64,000 nt of DNA from CAZBDU01 sp964490725 (GCA_964490725.1 CAZBDU010000003.1:60234-124233), one strand, 5' to 3'. Counted from the first letter of the stretch, positions 1 to 8,957 are shown. Program-made: numbers and translations. Notes: generated by a model from the sequence alone, not told the origin.

Positions 1-2
1 AG

Positions 3-785
3 CTGCGGGACCTGGCCGCGCTGGAGGAGGAGCTTGACGGCCTGCGGCGGCGCCTGCTGATCACGATCGTGGGAGACGCGCCGGAGGCGGCTACGCACTA
101 CAAGACCTTCACCCCCAACGGCTTCCGGCGGTTTTTCGACTCCCTGGAGCTGCCCGGGGTGACCGTTCTTTCTGCCCCGCCGGTAATCACCGGGGATGCA
201 GCGGCGGACGGGCGCGTCCGCGAGCTGGCGGAAGCCCGGGGGTACCGGCTGCGGCCGGTGGCGGAGGAAGGCGGCCTTACCGGGGAAGGGCGCCTGCAGC
301 TGCAGCGGGAGGCGTGGGACGCCTGGCAGCGGTTGACCGAAGCGGCCGCGGCGGAGGGGATCCGCCTGGGGATGGTGTCAGGCTTCCGCTCGGTGGAGCG
401 GCAGCGCGCCATCTTCCTGGGATACCTGCGGGAGGAAGGCCTGCGGGAGCGCGGGCGTTCCTTCACGGAGGCGGAGATCGCCTCCGGCGCCGCCGATGGG
501 GCGATCGAGCGGGTGCTGAAGACCAGCTCGGTGCCCGGCTACTCCAAGCATCACACGGGCTACGCGCTGGACATCACGGACCTGGGCTCCGGCCTGTCCT
601 TTGTCGAGTTCGGCCGGACCGCCGGCTACCGCTGGATTTCGGCGGACAACTACCTGAACGCCAAGCGCTGCGGCTTCATCCCCTCCTACCCGCAAGGGGC
701 AAGCCGGGCCGGCCCGGACCCCGAGCCCTGGGAGCTGGTCTGGGTGGGAGAAGCGCATCTGCTGCGCGGCGAGGAGGGGCAGTAG
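3..785 (+). CDS. LdcB/VanY-family D-alanyl-D-alanine carboxypeptidase, 5' end cut by window edge
   Basis: This is the C-terminal part of a peptidoglycan carboxypeptidase of the VanY/LdcB zinc family, which trims D-Ala from stem peptides in the periplasm. The frame is open to the left edge, so the true start lies outside the window; a GTG at 69 is only an internal candidate. Visible motifs are SGFRSVERQ and the zinc and catalytic motif SKHHTGYALD, which fits SxHxxGxAxD. The usual third zinc ligand (His of E-P-W-H) is replaced by Glu (EPWELVWVG near the C-terminus), so the zinc site may be altered. The family call is firm; activity is less certain. Confidence 0.8.
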   Translation: MRDLAALEEELDGLRRRLLITIVGDAPEAATHYKTFTPNGFRRFFDSLELPGVTVLSAPPVITGDAAADGRVRELAEARGYRLRPVAEEGGLTGEGRLQLQREAWDAWQRLTEAAAAEGIRLGMVSGFRSVERQRAIFLGYLREEGLRERGRSFTEAEIASGAADGAIERVLKTSSVPGYSKHHTGYALDITDLGSGLSFVEFGRTAGYRWISADNYLNAKRCGFIPSYPQGASRAGPDPEPWELVWVGEAHLLRGEEGQ

Positions 786-822
786 GGACAGGGGGCGGCG
801 AGGAAGCGGCGGCCGGCGGCCT

Positions 823-1137
823 TCAGCGCTCGACGGCGATGTGAACGTCCCTGGGCAGCGCAAGGCCCGCCGCCACCTCGATGGCCTTCATGAACCCCGA
901 GTACAGCGGACAGGTCACGTGGGGCAGATGCGGGGACAGCACCCTGTACACCGTGGTCTCCTGGGGCTTCTTGAACAGCTCGGAAAACGCCTCCACCTCG
1001 GCCAGCTCCTCCTTGGCCTTCCCCACGTGCGGGCAGGTGGAGGTGTAGGAGAGGCGAACCTTCTGGCCATCCTCCGAGGAAGCGTCGATCTGGGTCGTGA
1101 ACCCGCAGACGCCGGAATCGACGGTCACCTTTGCCAT
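823..1137 (-). CDS. Small conserved protein of unknown function (DUF6951-like)
   Basis: This encodes a 104-residue protein that starts MAKVTVDSGVCGFTT and has three Cys (one in the CGF motif, one in TCPH, one in TCPL) that could bind a metal. It resembles small DUF6951-type proteins of bacteria and archaea; this match is from memory and the function is unknown. The start is supported by AAAGGAG just upstream of the ATG. A plausible promoter on the same strand (TAGACA, 17 nt, TATGGT) lies in the AT-rich block around 1150-1200. It is transcribed divergently from the isomerase at 1309. Confidence 0.72.
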   Translation of the reverse strand: MAKVTVDSGVCGFTTQIDASSEDGQKVRLSYTSTCPHVGKAKEELAEVEAFSELFKKPQETTVYRVLSPHLPHVTCPLYSGFMKAIEVAAGLALPRDVHIAVER

Positions 1138-1149
1138 GGGCGGCTCCTT

Positions 1150-1308
1150 TCTGCAGGCCCACCATACACCGTATCCCGATCGATGTCTATATAGAATTTG
1201 TACTATATGGGGCTCCGTGGTGGGGCGGCGGCTCCGCGGCAGGCTGCGGCTCCTTCGCCGGTTGCGCCTCCCGCCGGATGACGGTACTATCGGCTGCGGA
1301 GGGAGCGC
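1150..1308. promoter_or_regulatory. Divergent promoter region between the small conserved protein and the sugar isomerase
   Basis: An AT-rich island (about 1183-1210) in otherwise GC-rich DNA contains the 8-bp palindrome CTATATAG. On the minus strand, TAGACA-17-TATGGT precedes the 1137 start. On the plus strand, TTGCGC (1262-1267), a 17-nt spacer and TACTAT (1285-1290) precede a GGAGGG ribosome binding site and the ATG at 1309. The hexamer matches are moderate. Confidence 0.45.
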
Positions 1309-2673
1309 ATGAGTGACACGAGCGGGCTGAAAGCGGGCTACGTGGCCTTCGGCACCCAATTCTACAAGCCGGAGAACCTGGCCAAGATCAGCGCCCGGGC
1401 GGAGAAGCAGCTCGAGGAGGCGGGGCTCGAGCTGGTGAAGACCGCGCCGGTCACCGGCGAGGGGGCCGAGCCGCAGCGGGCCATTCGGGAGCTGGCCGCC
1501 GGTGAGTGGGACTTCCTGATCGCCAACGTGGTCAACTGGATCGACGTGCGCGGGGTCACCCGGGTGCTGCTGGAGTTCCGCGACCGGCCGGTGGTGCTGT
1601 ACAGCTTCGGCGGGTTCACCCAGGGGGATACCCTGATCTCTCCGGCTGCCGGCGCCGGCACCACGGCGCTGCGCTATCCGCTGGAGCGCTGGGGATTCAA
1701 GTTCAAGTACCTGTTCAACGCGCCGGACAGTCCCATGGACGTGCAGGGAATCGTGAGGTTCGGCCGCGCGGCCCAGGTGGCCAGGAGGCTGCGGCGGGCG
1801 CGGCTGGGGATGATCGGCTTCAACGACATGGGACTGTACACCACCGACTTCTCGGTGATGCGCCTCAGGGACAGGATCGGTCCGGAGGTGGAGAGCATGG
1901 ATATGCTCCAGCTGGAGCGGGCCATGCAGAAGCTGTCCGACCGGGCGGTGAAGGAGGAGACCGCCAGGGCCACCGCCGGCTGGGAGTACCCCCTGGGCCG
2001 GCCCAGGGAGGAGGTGGTGGAGCGGGCCGTGCGCATCTACATGGCCACCCTGGAGCTGTGCCGGGAGAAGAGCTTCAGCGCCTTCTCCTACAAGTGCGTG
2101 GACGGGGTGGACCTGGCCCTGGACGTGGTGCACGCCGTGCCCGCCTCGCTGGTGGCCTCGGCGGGCTACCCCTACGTGGACGAGAACGACATTGGCAACC
2201 TGGTGGCGGAGCTGATGCTGATGTGGCTGTCGGGACAGAGGCAGGTGATGTTCCTGGAGCACTACGAGCATCATCCGGAGTGGATCCTCCTGGGGGAGGA
2301 CGGCTACTGCCCGAGCGACTACGTGGACGGAGCGGTGCAGATCAAGCCCGTGGAGACGGTGCTCCTGGGCGGGATCGTCCAGTGCTCGAAGCTGAGGCAG
2401 GGGCGCATGACCCTGGCCTGCCTGGCCGAGGAGGAGGACGGCTACCGGATGCACATCGTCACCGGGGAGGGCAGGCAGCCGCCTCAGTGGGTGGAGATGG
2501 GAGTGCCGCTGCCGCCGTGGCCAAGCGTGAAGCTCTACCCGGACGTGCCGGTGCGCCGGATCCTGGACCACGTCCAGTCCCAGCACTTCGCCATGGTCTA
2601 CGGGGACCACGTGGAAGAGCTGCTGAACCTCTGTGCCCTGCTGGGCATCAGGGCGGTGGTGGACGCGGTCTGA
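1309..2673 (+). CDS. L-fucose/L-arabinose isomerase-family protein
   Basis: This 454-residue protein has the layout of the fucose/arabinose isomerase superfamily: a Rossmann-like N-terminal part (GYVAFGTQFYKPENL), a middle domain with YKCVDGVDLALD and PYVDENDIGNL, and a C-terminal domain beginning near IKPVETVLLGG. Members interconvert aldoses and ketoses with a divalent metal; the exact substrate cannot be read from sequence. A second family member lies at 3276-4679 on the other strand, so the neighbourhood is geared to unusual sugars. The start has a good GGAGGG site. Confidence 0.75.
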   Translation: MSDTSGLKAGYVAFGTQFYKPENLAKISARAEKQLEEAGLELVKTAPVTGEGAEPQRAIRELAAGEWDFLIANVVNWIDVRGVTRVLLEFRDRPVVLYSFGGFTQGDTLISPAAGAGTTALRYPLERWGFKFKYLFNAPDSPMDVQGIVRFGRAAQVARRLRRARLGMIGFNDMGLYTTDFSVMRLRDRIGPEVESMDMLQLERAMQKLSDRAVKEETARATAGWEYPLGRPREEVVERAVRIYMATLELCREKSFSAFSYKCVDGVDLALDVVHAVPASLVASAGYPYVDENDIGNLVAELMLMWLSGQRQVMFLEHYEHHPEWILLGEDGYCPSDYVDGAVQIKPVETVLLGGIVQCSKLRQGRMTLACLAEEEDGYRMHIVTGEGRQPPQWVEMGVPLPPWPSVKLYPDVPVRRILDHVQSQHFAMVYGDHVEELLNLCALLGIRAVVDAV

Positions 2674-2712
2674 AGCCCCTGCGGCCGGCCGCATACCTCC
2701 TCTGCACCGCGC

Positions 2713-3183
2713 TCAGTCCTCCAGCACGCGGTTGGCGTACTCCTGGTAGTCCCTGCGCTCCGGACTGTACTCCATGCTCATCAGCACCGAGGAGATGAGG
2801 TAGTCCGCGGTGGCCCGGTTGCAGGCGATGGGCACGTTGTACAGCACCGCGATGCGCAGGAGCGCCTTCACGTCCACGTCGTGGGGAAGCGGCTGCATGG
2901 GATCCCAGAAGAAGATCACCATGTCCACCGCCCCGTCGGCGATCAGCGCTCCCAGCTGCTGGTCCCCTCCCAGGGGGCCGGACTTGAGCTTGCGCATGGG
3001 GTACTTGAAGGTCCGCATCCCCTCCAGCTTGCGGACCAGGGACTCCTCCACCAGCCTGCCTGTGGTGCCGGTGCAGATCAGCTGGTGCTCCACCAGGATG
3101 TTCCAGTTCCACTCCACCCATTCGATCAGGTCGTGCTTGCGATGGTCGTGGGCGACCAGGGCGATTCGCTTGACGATGTCCAT
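2713..3183 (-). CDS. mgsA: Methylglyoxal synthase
   Basis: This 156-residue cytosolic enzyme converts dihydroxyacetone phosphate to methylglyoxal and phosphate, a bypass that frees phosphate when sugar phosphates build up. Family features are ALVAHDHRKHD, the phosphate-binding TGTTGRLV and LKSGPLGGDQQ segments, and IFFWDPM, which carries the catalytic Asp. The length is normal. The start was chosen at ATG 3183 because AAGGAGGGG lies 7-8 nt upstream; the open frame continues further but without homology. It follows the arabinose-isomerase-like gene in the same direction with a 92-nt gap. Confidence 0.93.
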   Translation of the reverse strand: MDIVKRIALVAHDHRKHDLIEWVEWNWNILVEHQLICTGTTGRLVEESLVRKLEGMRTFKYPMRKLKSGPLGGDQQLGALIADGAVDMVIFFWDPMQPLPHDVDVKALLRIAVLYNVPIACNRATADYLISSVLMSMEYSPERRDYQEYANRVLED

Positions 3184-3275
3184 GTACGCGCCCCTCCTTC
3201 CGTATCGGACAGGATTGAAGGTAGGATGCGCTCCATTACGGCAACCTGTCGGGAACGTTACAGTTTTGTCAGCTT

Positions 3276-4679
3276 TCAGACCGCCACGTGAGCCAGCCCC
3301 AGCATCTCCGCCACCAGGGCGAGCCGCCGCCCCAGCTTCCCGTAGGCTGCGGTGTGGTGATGGGAGGGGGCGGCGTACAGCCACCGTTCGGAGAACTCTG
3401 CGATGCTGCCCCCGCTCCACTTGAAGAAGGTCTGAGGGGCGGAGATGTCCCGCGGCTTCATGGGCAGAAACTCCCCTTCCGAAGAGATGAGCTGGAAGCA
3501 GCCCTCCCCCGCGCTGCCGATGGAGAACAGCGTCACCGCTCCGGGTTTGTAGGAGTAGTTGAAGGAGGCGCCGAAACCGTTCACCCCCTCGTAGTAAATG
3601 GTGGGAACGATGCGCACTTTGTGCTTCGGGTCCGCCAGGGAGGGATTACCGTGCCCGTCGTGGGAGTCGAACATCTGGTTGCGTCTGTAGTCCAGGATGT
3701 AGTGCTCCAGGAAGGTGGAGTGCCCCGCTAGCTCCTCCAGCACGAGCATGGCCAGGGAGCGCAGCACGTCCGCCTCGCAGGTGAAGGGCACGTGGTTCTC
3801 CACCATGCGGGAGGTGCCGAAGAAGGGAATGATGCCGATGCGCTCCTCGGAGAGCCACACCTGGTCGAACTCGGCCACCGCGTCGAAGGAGCCGGCGCGG
3901 ACCACCTCCTCCAGGGCCAGGGCCAGCCTGGCGGAGCGCAGCATCATGGCCTCCTCCACCTCGATGGACCTGCCCGTCTGCTTCTGCTCCTCCACCAGGG
4001 CCCGGGCGCCGTCCTCCTCCACCCGGCCGTAGGCGGCGGTGACCTCGTCGTGGTCGATGGGCCAGCAGGTGGAGCCGAAGGTCTCCAGGACCGCCAGGTT
4101 GTCCTGCATCAGGTCGGTCATGCCTTCGTAGGGATGCCCCAGGATGCCGATCCGGGCGTTGCGCAGGCGGGCCGCCGCCCTGGCCGCCGCCACGTGCTGG
4201 CCCAGCGACTCCAGCGCCGCGGCGTCGTCGATGGCCCCGGTGACCAGGAAGAAAGCCTTTCCCGCGCGGGTCAGGGCACTGGTGAGCTCGGGGAGCCCCG
4301 CCATGCCCGAGTTGACCATGATCAGGTCGAAATCGGCGTTCTCCGCGAACTCCTCCACCAGCTGGGTGTTCCAGATCACGATGGGCACCTCCAGCTCCAG
4401 CAGGGCGCGCATCGGGATCAGCCCCTTCTGGTAGGCCAGCTCGATGAAGACCACCATGTCCACCCCCGCCTCTTTCAGGGCGCGGGCCGTGCGGGCCGCC
4501 TGGTCCTCGTACTCGAAAAAGCCGGGGTTGACCACCTTGCCGAAGGAGGAAAGCTTCTCGGCGTAGCGGTTGGCCACCTTGCGGGCCTGCTCCCTCATGT
4601 GCCCGGTCTTGTTGAAGCGATCCTCCAGCAGCGCGGTCACCATGAGGCCGATGGTGAACTCCTTGGCAACGATGGGCAT
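3276..4679 (-). CDS. L-arabinose/L-fucose isomerase-family protein (AraA-like)
   Basis: A 467-residue cytosolic protein of the AraA/FucI fold. It shows an N-terminal region starting MPIVAKEFTIGLM, a VDMVVFIELAYQKG strand-helix unit, IGILGHPYEGMTDLMQDN in the middle, and a C-terminal region with HDGHGNPSLADP and YYEGVNGFGASFNYSY. It probably isomerises a pentose or deoxyhexose with a metal ion, but the substrate is unknown. It is downstream of the exported hydrolase (36 nt) and upstream of mgsA, consistent with a small leftward operon. It may be a non-canonical paralogue rather than true AraA. Confidence 0.75.
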   Translation of the reverse strand: MPIVAKEFTIGLMVTALLEDRFNKTGHMREQARKVANRYAEKLSSFGKVVNPGFFEYEDQAARTARALKEAGVDMVVFIELAYQKGLIPMRALLELEVPIVIWNTQLVEEFAENADFDLIMVNSGMAGLPELTSALTRAGKAFFLVTGAIDDAAALESLGQHVAAARAAARLRNARIGILGHPYEGMTDLMQDNLAVLETFGSTCWPIDHDEVTAAYGRVEEDGARALVEEQKQTGRSIEVEEAMMLRSARLALALEEVVRAGSFDAVAEFDQVWLSEERIGIIPFFGTSRMVENHVPFTCEADVLRSLAMLVLEELAGHSTFLEHYILDYRRNQMFDSHDGHGNPSLADPKHKVRIVPTIYYEGVNGFGASFNYSYKPGAVTLFSIGSAGEGCFQLISSEGEFLPMKPRDISAPQTFFKWSGGSIAEFSERWLYAAPSHHHTAAYGKLGRRLALVAEMLGLAHVAV

Positions 4680-4715
4680 TGGGTCCCTCCAGGGTCTGTG
4701 TCTTTGTCGCAGGGA

Positions 4716-5720
4716 TCAGTGTACCGGTTGAGCTTCCGGGGTGTAAAGCAAGCGGGGATCCTCCGGTGCACCCGGGCGCGGCGGGCCGGCAACGGGTTCC
4801 AGGAAGGGGCTGGTGCGCAGCAGTCTGCACAGCTCCCAGGCGCCGGCCACGACGCCGTAATGATCGCGCCGGCTCTGCAGGAAGGATGCCCGGGCTGCCA
4901 GAGTGCGCGGGTCCAGGGAGGGCTCGTCGGCGCCGACGCCGGGGCGCAGGCCCGCCGAGCGCAGCGTCGCGATCAGCCGCTCCACGTTGGCGGCGGTGAG
5001 GCTGCCTTCCGCGCTCACCGCCACGAAGCGGTGCCCCGAGCCTTCGATCCAGCCGGCGTAGCTGTCCGCGAAGTCGTACAGACCGTCGAAGAGGTAGACC
5101 TCGCGGATGTGCTCCGCGAGCCCGCCGCGGAGCAGGATCTGCGCGATCACCCGGTAGCCGCCGCTGTGCCCCGCCAGCACCACTGTGCCCGGGCGCGGCC
5201 GGTCCACCACGCCCAGGACGGCCAGCCGCTCCAGCAGCTCCTCCACGAAGCGCCGGAAGCCGCCTCTTTGCTCCAGCTTGCCGCCGAAGGAGTCCGGCGC
5301 GTGCCGCGCGGTTTCCGGGACCACCAGGAGGGCGTTCATCTCACTGTCGGCGAGCTGCGCGGGAAGCCGGAAGGCGCGTTCGGTCTCGTCGATGGTGCTG
5401 TACCAGCCGTGAAAGAAGAACACCAGGTCCACCGCTCCTTCGGAGCGGAAGCCTTGGGGAACGAACACGTCCACCGAGGAGTCGGAGTAGTGCGGAGCGA
5501 AGGGGTAGAGCCTGCCCCGGTAGGCGCGTCCCTCCTGGCGGGCGGGGTGCGGAAAAGGCGCCGAGCTCAGGTGCAGCCTGATGGTCCGCGCCCGGGCGCC
5601 GCCGCCCGCGTGCGCGGGAACACCGCCGGTTCCGCCGCCACGAAGGGCCGGCGTCCCCAGCACCAGGAGCACCGACGCAACCGCAGGAAGCCAGGCATGC
5701 GAGGTGTGGCGGCGTCTCAT
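4716..5720 (-). CDS. Exported alpha/beta hydrolase (putative esterase)
   Basis: This encodes a 334-residue protein. The start at ATG 5720 gives an N-terminal signal peptide (MRRRH followed by a hydrophobic run ending near residue 25). The fold is alpha/beta hydrolase: VFFFHGWYST provides the oxyanion strand and VLAGHSGGYR is the GxSxG nucleophile elbow; a late RRDHYGVV may supply the His. Polysaccharide or lipid esterase activity is likely but the substrate is unknown. No strong ribosome binding site is visible, and the frame is open upstream to about 5936 without a signal-like start there. Confidence 0.65.
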   Translation of the reverse strand: MRRRHTSHAWLPAVASVLLVLGTPALRGGGTGGVPAHAGGGARARTIRLHLSSAPFPHPARQEGRAYRGRLYPFAPHYSDSSVDVFVPQGFRSEGAVDLVFFFHGWYSTIDETERAFRLPAQLADSEMNALLVVPETARHAPDSFGGKLEQRGGFRRFVEELLERLAVLGVVDRPRPGTVVLAGHSGGYRVIAQILLRGGLAEHIREVYLFDGLYDFADSYAGWIEGSGHRFVAVSAEGSLTAANVERLIATLRSAGLRPGVGADEPSLDPRTLAARASFLQSRRDHYGVVAGAWELCRLLRTSPFLEPVAGPPRPGAPEDPRLLYTPEAQPVH

Positions 5721-5928
5721 CGTCGGGCGGGGATTATGAACGGATCCGTCATGGAGGTCAAGAGGCGAACGGCGCGGCGCCGGCCGTGCCTGCGGACCGC
5801 GGCCGCATCCACCCCCGGGCGCCCCGCCCGATTTGCGTCCGTTCACCTCCGGAATTATCATTGCAGGTAGAGGCGCGCCAGCGGCGCCCAGCAAGCCGGG
5901 TCCGGCCCGGCCAGACGGGGGTGGCGGG

Positions 5929-6750
5929 GTGAACAAAGCGGTCCTGGGGTTCTGTATTGCCGTCGTGCTGTCGCCGGCGGCGCGCCTGTCTGCCGAAGGC
6001 TGGGATTTCGCCGGCTACCAGGCCGCCATGCGCGGCAGCGGGCGCCAGGTCGGACTGGACCAGGCGGGATTCGCCTCCGTACGGGGGCGCCGCGACCGGT
6101 ACCTGGCGATCATCAAGCAGTACATCGACGCTCAGCTCGGCTCCGCCGATCCTGCGGTGCTCAAGGCGTTCCAGGAGGTGCCGCGGGAGTACTTCATGTA
6201 CGACTACGAGCGGAACAAGAGCCTGGCGGAGTCCTGCTACGAAAGCTCTCCACAGCCCTGGGCCATCGGCTACGGTTCATACATCAGCGACTACCGGGCG
6301 CAGGCCTACATGACCCAGCTTCTGCAGCCCAAGCCGACGGACGTCAGCCTCGAAATCGGCACCGGCAGCGGATTCCAGACGGCGGTGCTCTCGCGCATCG
6401 TCCGCGAAGCGTACACCATCGAGATCATCACCGCCCTGGGGGAGAAGGTGGACGGGATATACGGACCCCTGGGGTACGACAACGTGCATGCCAGGGTGGG
6501 GGACGGCTTCTTCGGCTGGCCCGAGGCGAAGGAGCAGTTCGACATCATCATCGTCACCTGCGCCGCGCCCTACGTGCCTCCGCCCCTGCTGGCGCAGCTG
6601 AAGCAGGGAGGGCGCATGGTCGTACCCATCGGGCAGCCCTACCAGACGCAGTTCCTCTACGTCTTCACGAAGGACAAGGACGGCAAGGTGCACTCCCGGA
6701 AGGACATCCCAACCTACTTCATTCCCATGACCGGCCGCGTGCAGCAGTAG
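5929..6750 (+). CDS. Exported protein-L-isoaspartate O-methyltransferase-like protein
   Basis: A 273-residue protein of the Pcm family, which transfers a methyl group from SAM to isoaspartyl residues in damaged proteins. SAM motif I is EIGTGSGFQTAV; GYGSYIS corresponds to the conserved substrate-side G-x-G-x-x-I-S region, and later motifs (FDIIIVTCAAP, GGRMVVPIG) are present. The GTG start at 5929 follows a G-rich ribosome binding site and produces a hydrophobic leader cut near SAEG, so the protein appears to be exported, unlike cytosolic Pcm. An upstream in-frame ATG at 5833 would add 32 low-complexity residues and is less likely. Confidence 0.78.
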   Translation: MNKAVLGFCIAVVLSPAARLSAEGWDFAGYQAAMRGSGRQVGLDQAGFASVRGRRDRYLAIIKQYIDAQLGSADPAVLKAFQEVPREYFMYDYERNKSLAESCYESSPQPWAIGYGSYISDYRAQAYMTQLLQPKPTDVSLEIGTGSGFQTAVLSRIVREAYTIEIITALGEKVDGIYGPLGYDNVHARVGDGFFGWPEAKEQFDIIIVTCAAPYVPPPLLAQLKQGGRMVVPIGQPYQTQFLYVFTKDKDGKVHSRKDIPTYFIPMTGRVQQ

Positions 6751-6874
6751 AGCTTTCGGGGTCGCGGCAGATTGGAAGGCTTCGCGATGGGACCCGGCAC
6801 GCAGAGCCCGCAGTGAGGCGCCGGTGTGCGCAGGGGGCGCACCGCGGCGGTCCGGCTCTGCGCAGGACGCCATC

Positions 6875-7283
6875 ATGACGGAGCTGGTGACAGCGCTGAA
6901 GAACCCCGCCGCTTCCTTCGGCGGATCCCGCGATTTCGACCTGCGGCCTTCCACCCTGAACCGGCCGCGCTGGGGGCGCCGGAGGCCGTGAAGCCCGCTA
7001 ATGCGGTGGTCGCGGCCGCCCCGATCGCCTTCGCCATGGGCCGGCCGTTCCCGCTGGGCAGCACCGCCGTGGGCGCCAGGGCGGCGCATCTGGTCCCCTG
7101 GGCATGGGCGGTCAACGGAGGCGTCTCGGTGGCTTCAACGCCCCTGCGAGCATCCTCTCCACCACCGTGGGGTGGACGCCGGTTCTGCTTGCCGCACTGG
7201 GGATGTATCTTTTGAGCGTGCCGCTGTTCCCGGGTGTGCTGGCCATGCGGGTGCGCCGGCTGCGGGGAGCGCGGGAAGGCTGA
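6875..7283 (+). pseudogene. Decayed remnant of a spermidine-synthase-like integral membrane protein
   Basis: Three consecutive stretches in three different frames look like the C-terminal part of the large spermidine-synthase-like membrane family. About 6875-6960 reads DFDLRPSTLNRP (compare the conserved DLxPxTDDRPFF). About 6985-7128 reads PIAFAMGRPFPLG then HLVPWAWAVNGGVS. About 7131-7283 reads a hydrophobic helix (TVGWTPVLLAALGMYLL) and a basic tail, ending at TGA 7281. The order is correct but the frames do not join and the N-terminal three quarters is absent. The match to the family is from memory, so moderate confidence. Confidence 0.55.
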
Positions 7284-7319
7284 AAGGGGGCGGCCGGACA
7301 GCCGTCGGCGCCGGCGGAC

Positions 7320-7718
7320 CTACTCCCCCCAGTGCCGGTTGGAGTAGATGTAGGCCATGGCGAAGCAGAAAACCGCTGCGGCGGAGGCCAGCACCAGGCC
7401 GATCCGCAGCCAGTAGACGGCGGCGGTCAGCCGCCTCACCTCCAGCATCAGGGCCCGGATGTCCTCCTTCTGGCTGGCCACGATCTGCTCCACCTCACCC
7501 TGACGCTTCTTCTCCTCGTCGTAGAGAATCTTGAACTCCAGGTTGTCGTAGAAGAGCTTCACCAGCTGCGCCTGCCAGTCCAGGTTGTCGAGCACGTCCG
7601 CGGCCGGCTCCAGGCCCGGAACGGTCTCCACGGCGCCGCCGGTGCCCATCTCCTGCGCGGACAGGAAAGGAATCACCAGGGCGAGCATCACCGCTGCGGC
7701 AACCAGGGACCACCTCAA
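7320..7718 (-). CDS. Membrane-anchored protein with coiled-coil middle, unknown function
   Basis: A 132-residue protein not recognised as a named family. It has an N-terminal signal/anchor ending near FLSAQE, a charged central region (YDEEKKRQGEVEQIVASQKEDIRALMLEV) that should form a coiled coil, and one C-terminal transmembrane helix before a short YSNRHWGE tail. I chose TTG 7718 because GGAGG lies 5 nt upstream; the open frame reaches an ATG at 7814 that would add a second hydrophobic segment. It lies downstream of the dehydrogenase gene on the same strand. Confidence 0.6.
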   Translation of the reverse strand: MRWSLVAAAVMLALVIPFLSAQEMGTGGAVETVPGLEPAADVLDNLDWQAQLVKLFYDNLEFKILYDEEKKRQGEVEQIVASQKEDIRALMLEVRRLTAAVYWLRIGLVLASAAAVFCFAMAYIYSNRHWGE

Positions 7719-7877
7719 GAGAACCTCCAGTAGAAACAATAGGAATCGCCGCAGCAAAGTGAATAATCCGTTCAGGATATCCGCCGCGATTATCCGGTGT
7801 AGGCGTGCGGGCACCGGCGGCCGCGCAGACCGCGCGCGCAGAAGGCGGCGGGCCGGTCCCGGGCGCCGCCGGAGGCT

Positions 7878-8957
7878 TTAGCCCGCGAGCCCGGCGGCCA
7901 CCGCCGCGCCCACTTCCCGCGTGGAGGCTTTCCCCCCCAGGTCCGGAGTATGCAGCGCCGGCTCCGCCAGAACCGCCTGCACCGCGGCCAGGACGGCGCT
8001 GGCCGCTTCCGGGTGACCCAGGTGCTCGAGCATCATGGCGCCGGACCAGATCTGACCCACCAGGTTCGCCACACCCCGGCCGGCGATGTCGGGCGCCGAG
8101 CCGTGCACGGGCTCGAACATGGAGGGAAACCGTCTTTCCGGGTTGATGTTCCCGGAGGCGGCGATGCCGATGCTCCCTGCCACGGCCGGCCCCAGGTCGG
8201 AGAGGATGTCCCCGAAGAGATTGCTGGCCACCACCACGTCGAACCAGTCCGGGTGGGTGACGAAGTGAGCGGTGAGAATGTCGATGTGGTACTGGTCCGC
8301 CCGCACCTGCGGGTACTCCGCGGCGATGGCCCGAACGCGCTCGTCCCAGAAGGGCATGGTGTGGATGATGCCGTTGGACTTGGTGGCCGAGGTCAGGTGC
8401 CGCTTGGGCCGGCTCCCGGCCAGCTGGAAGGCGTAGCGCAGGATGCGGTCCACCCCGCGGCTGGTGAAGACGCTCTCCTGGATGGCCATCTCCGCCTCGG
8501 TCCCTTCGTAGAGCCGGCCGCCCGCCTCTGAGTACTCCCCCTCGTTGTTTTCCCGCACCACCAGGAAGTCGATCTCCCCGGGCCGGCGCCCGGCAAGTGG
8601 CGTACGGACCCCCTGGAACAGGCGCACTGGCCGCAGATTCACGTACTGCTGGAAGCGCCTGCGGATGGGGATGAGCAGGCCCCAGAGCGAGAGGTGGTCG
8701 GGCACCTCCGGGGCTCCCACGGCTCCCAGGTAGATGGCCTCGTGCTCCTCGAGCCGCTCCATCCCGTCGGGGGGCATCAGCACGCCGTGCTCCCGGTAGT
8801 ACCGGCAGCCCCAGGGTAGCTCCTCCCAGCGGAAGGACAGCCCGTACCGGCCTCCCGCCGCCTCCAGGACGCGGATCCCCTCCGCCATCACCTCCGGACC
8901 GATCCCGTCGCCCGCGACCACTGCGATCCGATGCACGCTCACGGCGCGCTCCCGCAT
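7878..8957 (-). CDS. Tartrate dehydrogenase / D-malate dehydrogenase-type decarboxylating dehydrogenase
   Basis: This 359-residue cytosolic enzyme belongs to the isocitrate/isopropylmalate dehydrogenase family. It starts with VAGDGIGPEVMAEG. The segments LWGLLIPIRRRFQQYVNLRP and TKSNGIIHTMPFWDE are typical of the tartrate/D-malate (TtuC/DmlA) branch rather than LeuB; VVASNLFGDILSDLG and EPVHGSAPDIAGRG form the metal and NAD site. It oxidises and decarboxylates a D-malate-like hydroxyacid with NAD. Two starts are possible, ATG 8957 and GTG 8942. It lies 53 nt after galM in a leftward string with the phosphofructokinase. Confidence 0.85.
   Translation of the reverse strand: MRERAVSVHRIAVVAGDGIGPEVMAEGIRVLEAAGGRYGLSFRWEELPWGCRYYREHGVLMPPDGMERLEEHEAIYLGAVGAPEVPDHLSLWGLLIPIRRRFQQYVNLRPVRLFQGVRTPLAGRRPGEIDFLVVRENNEGEYSEAGGRLYEGTEAEMAIQESVFTSRGVDRILRYAFQLAGSRPKRHLTSATKSNGIIHTMPFWDERVRAIAAEYPQVRADQYHIDILTAHFVTHPDWFDVVVASNLFGDILSDLGPAVAGSIGIAASGNINPERRFPSMFEPVHGSAPDIAGRGVANLVGQIWSGAMMLEHLGHPEAASAVLAAVQAVLAEPALHTPDLGGKASTREVGAAVAAGLAG

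Noticed and set aside
823..2694. A 623-residue minus-strand open frame
   Set aside because: It is mostly the antisense of the sugar isomerase gene; only its last 104 codons (start at 1137) form a real gene.
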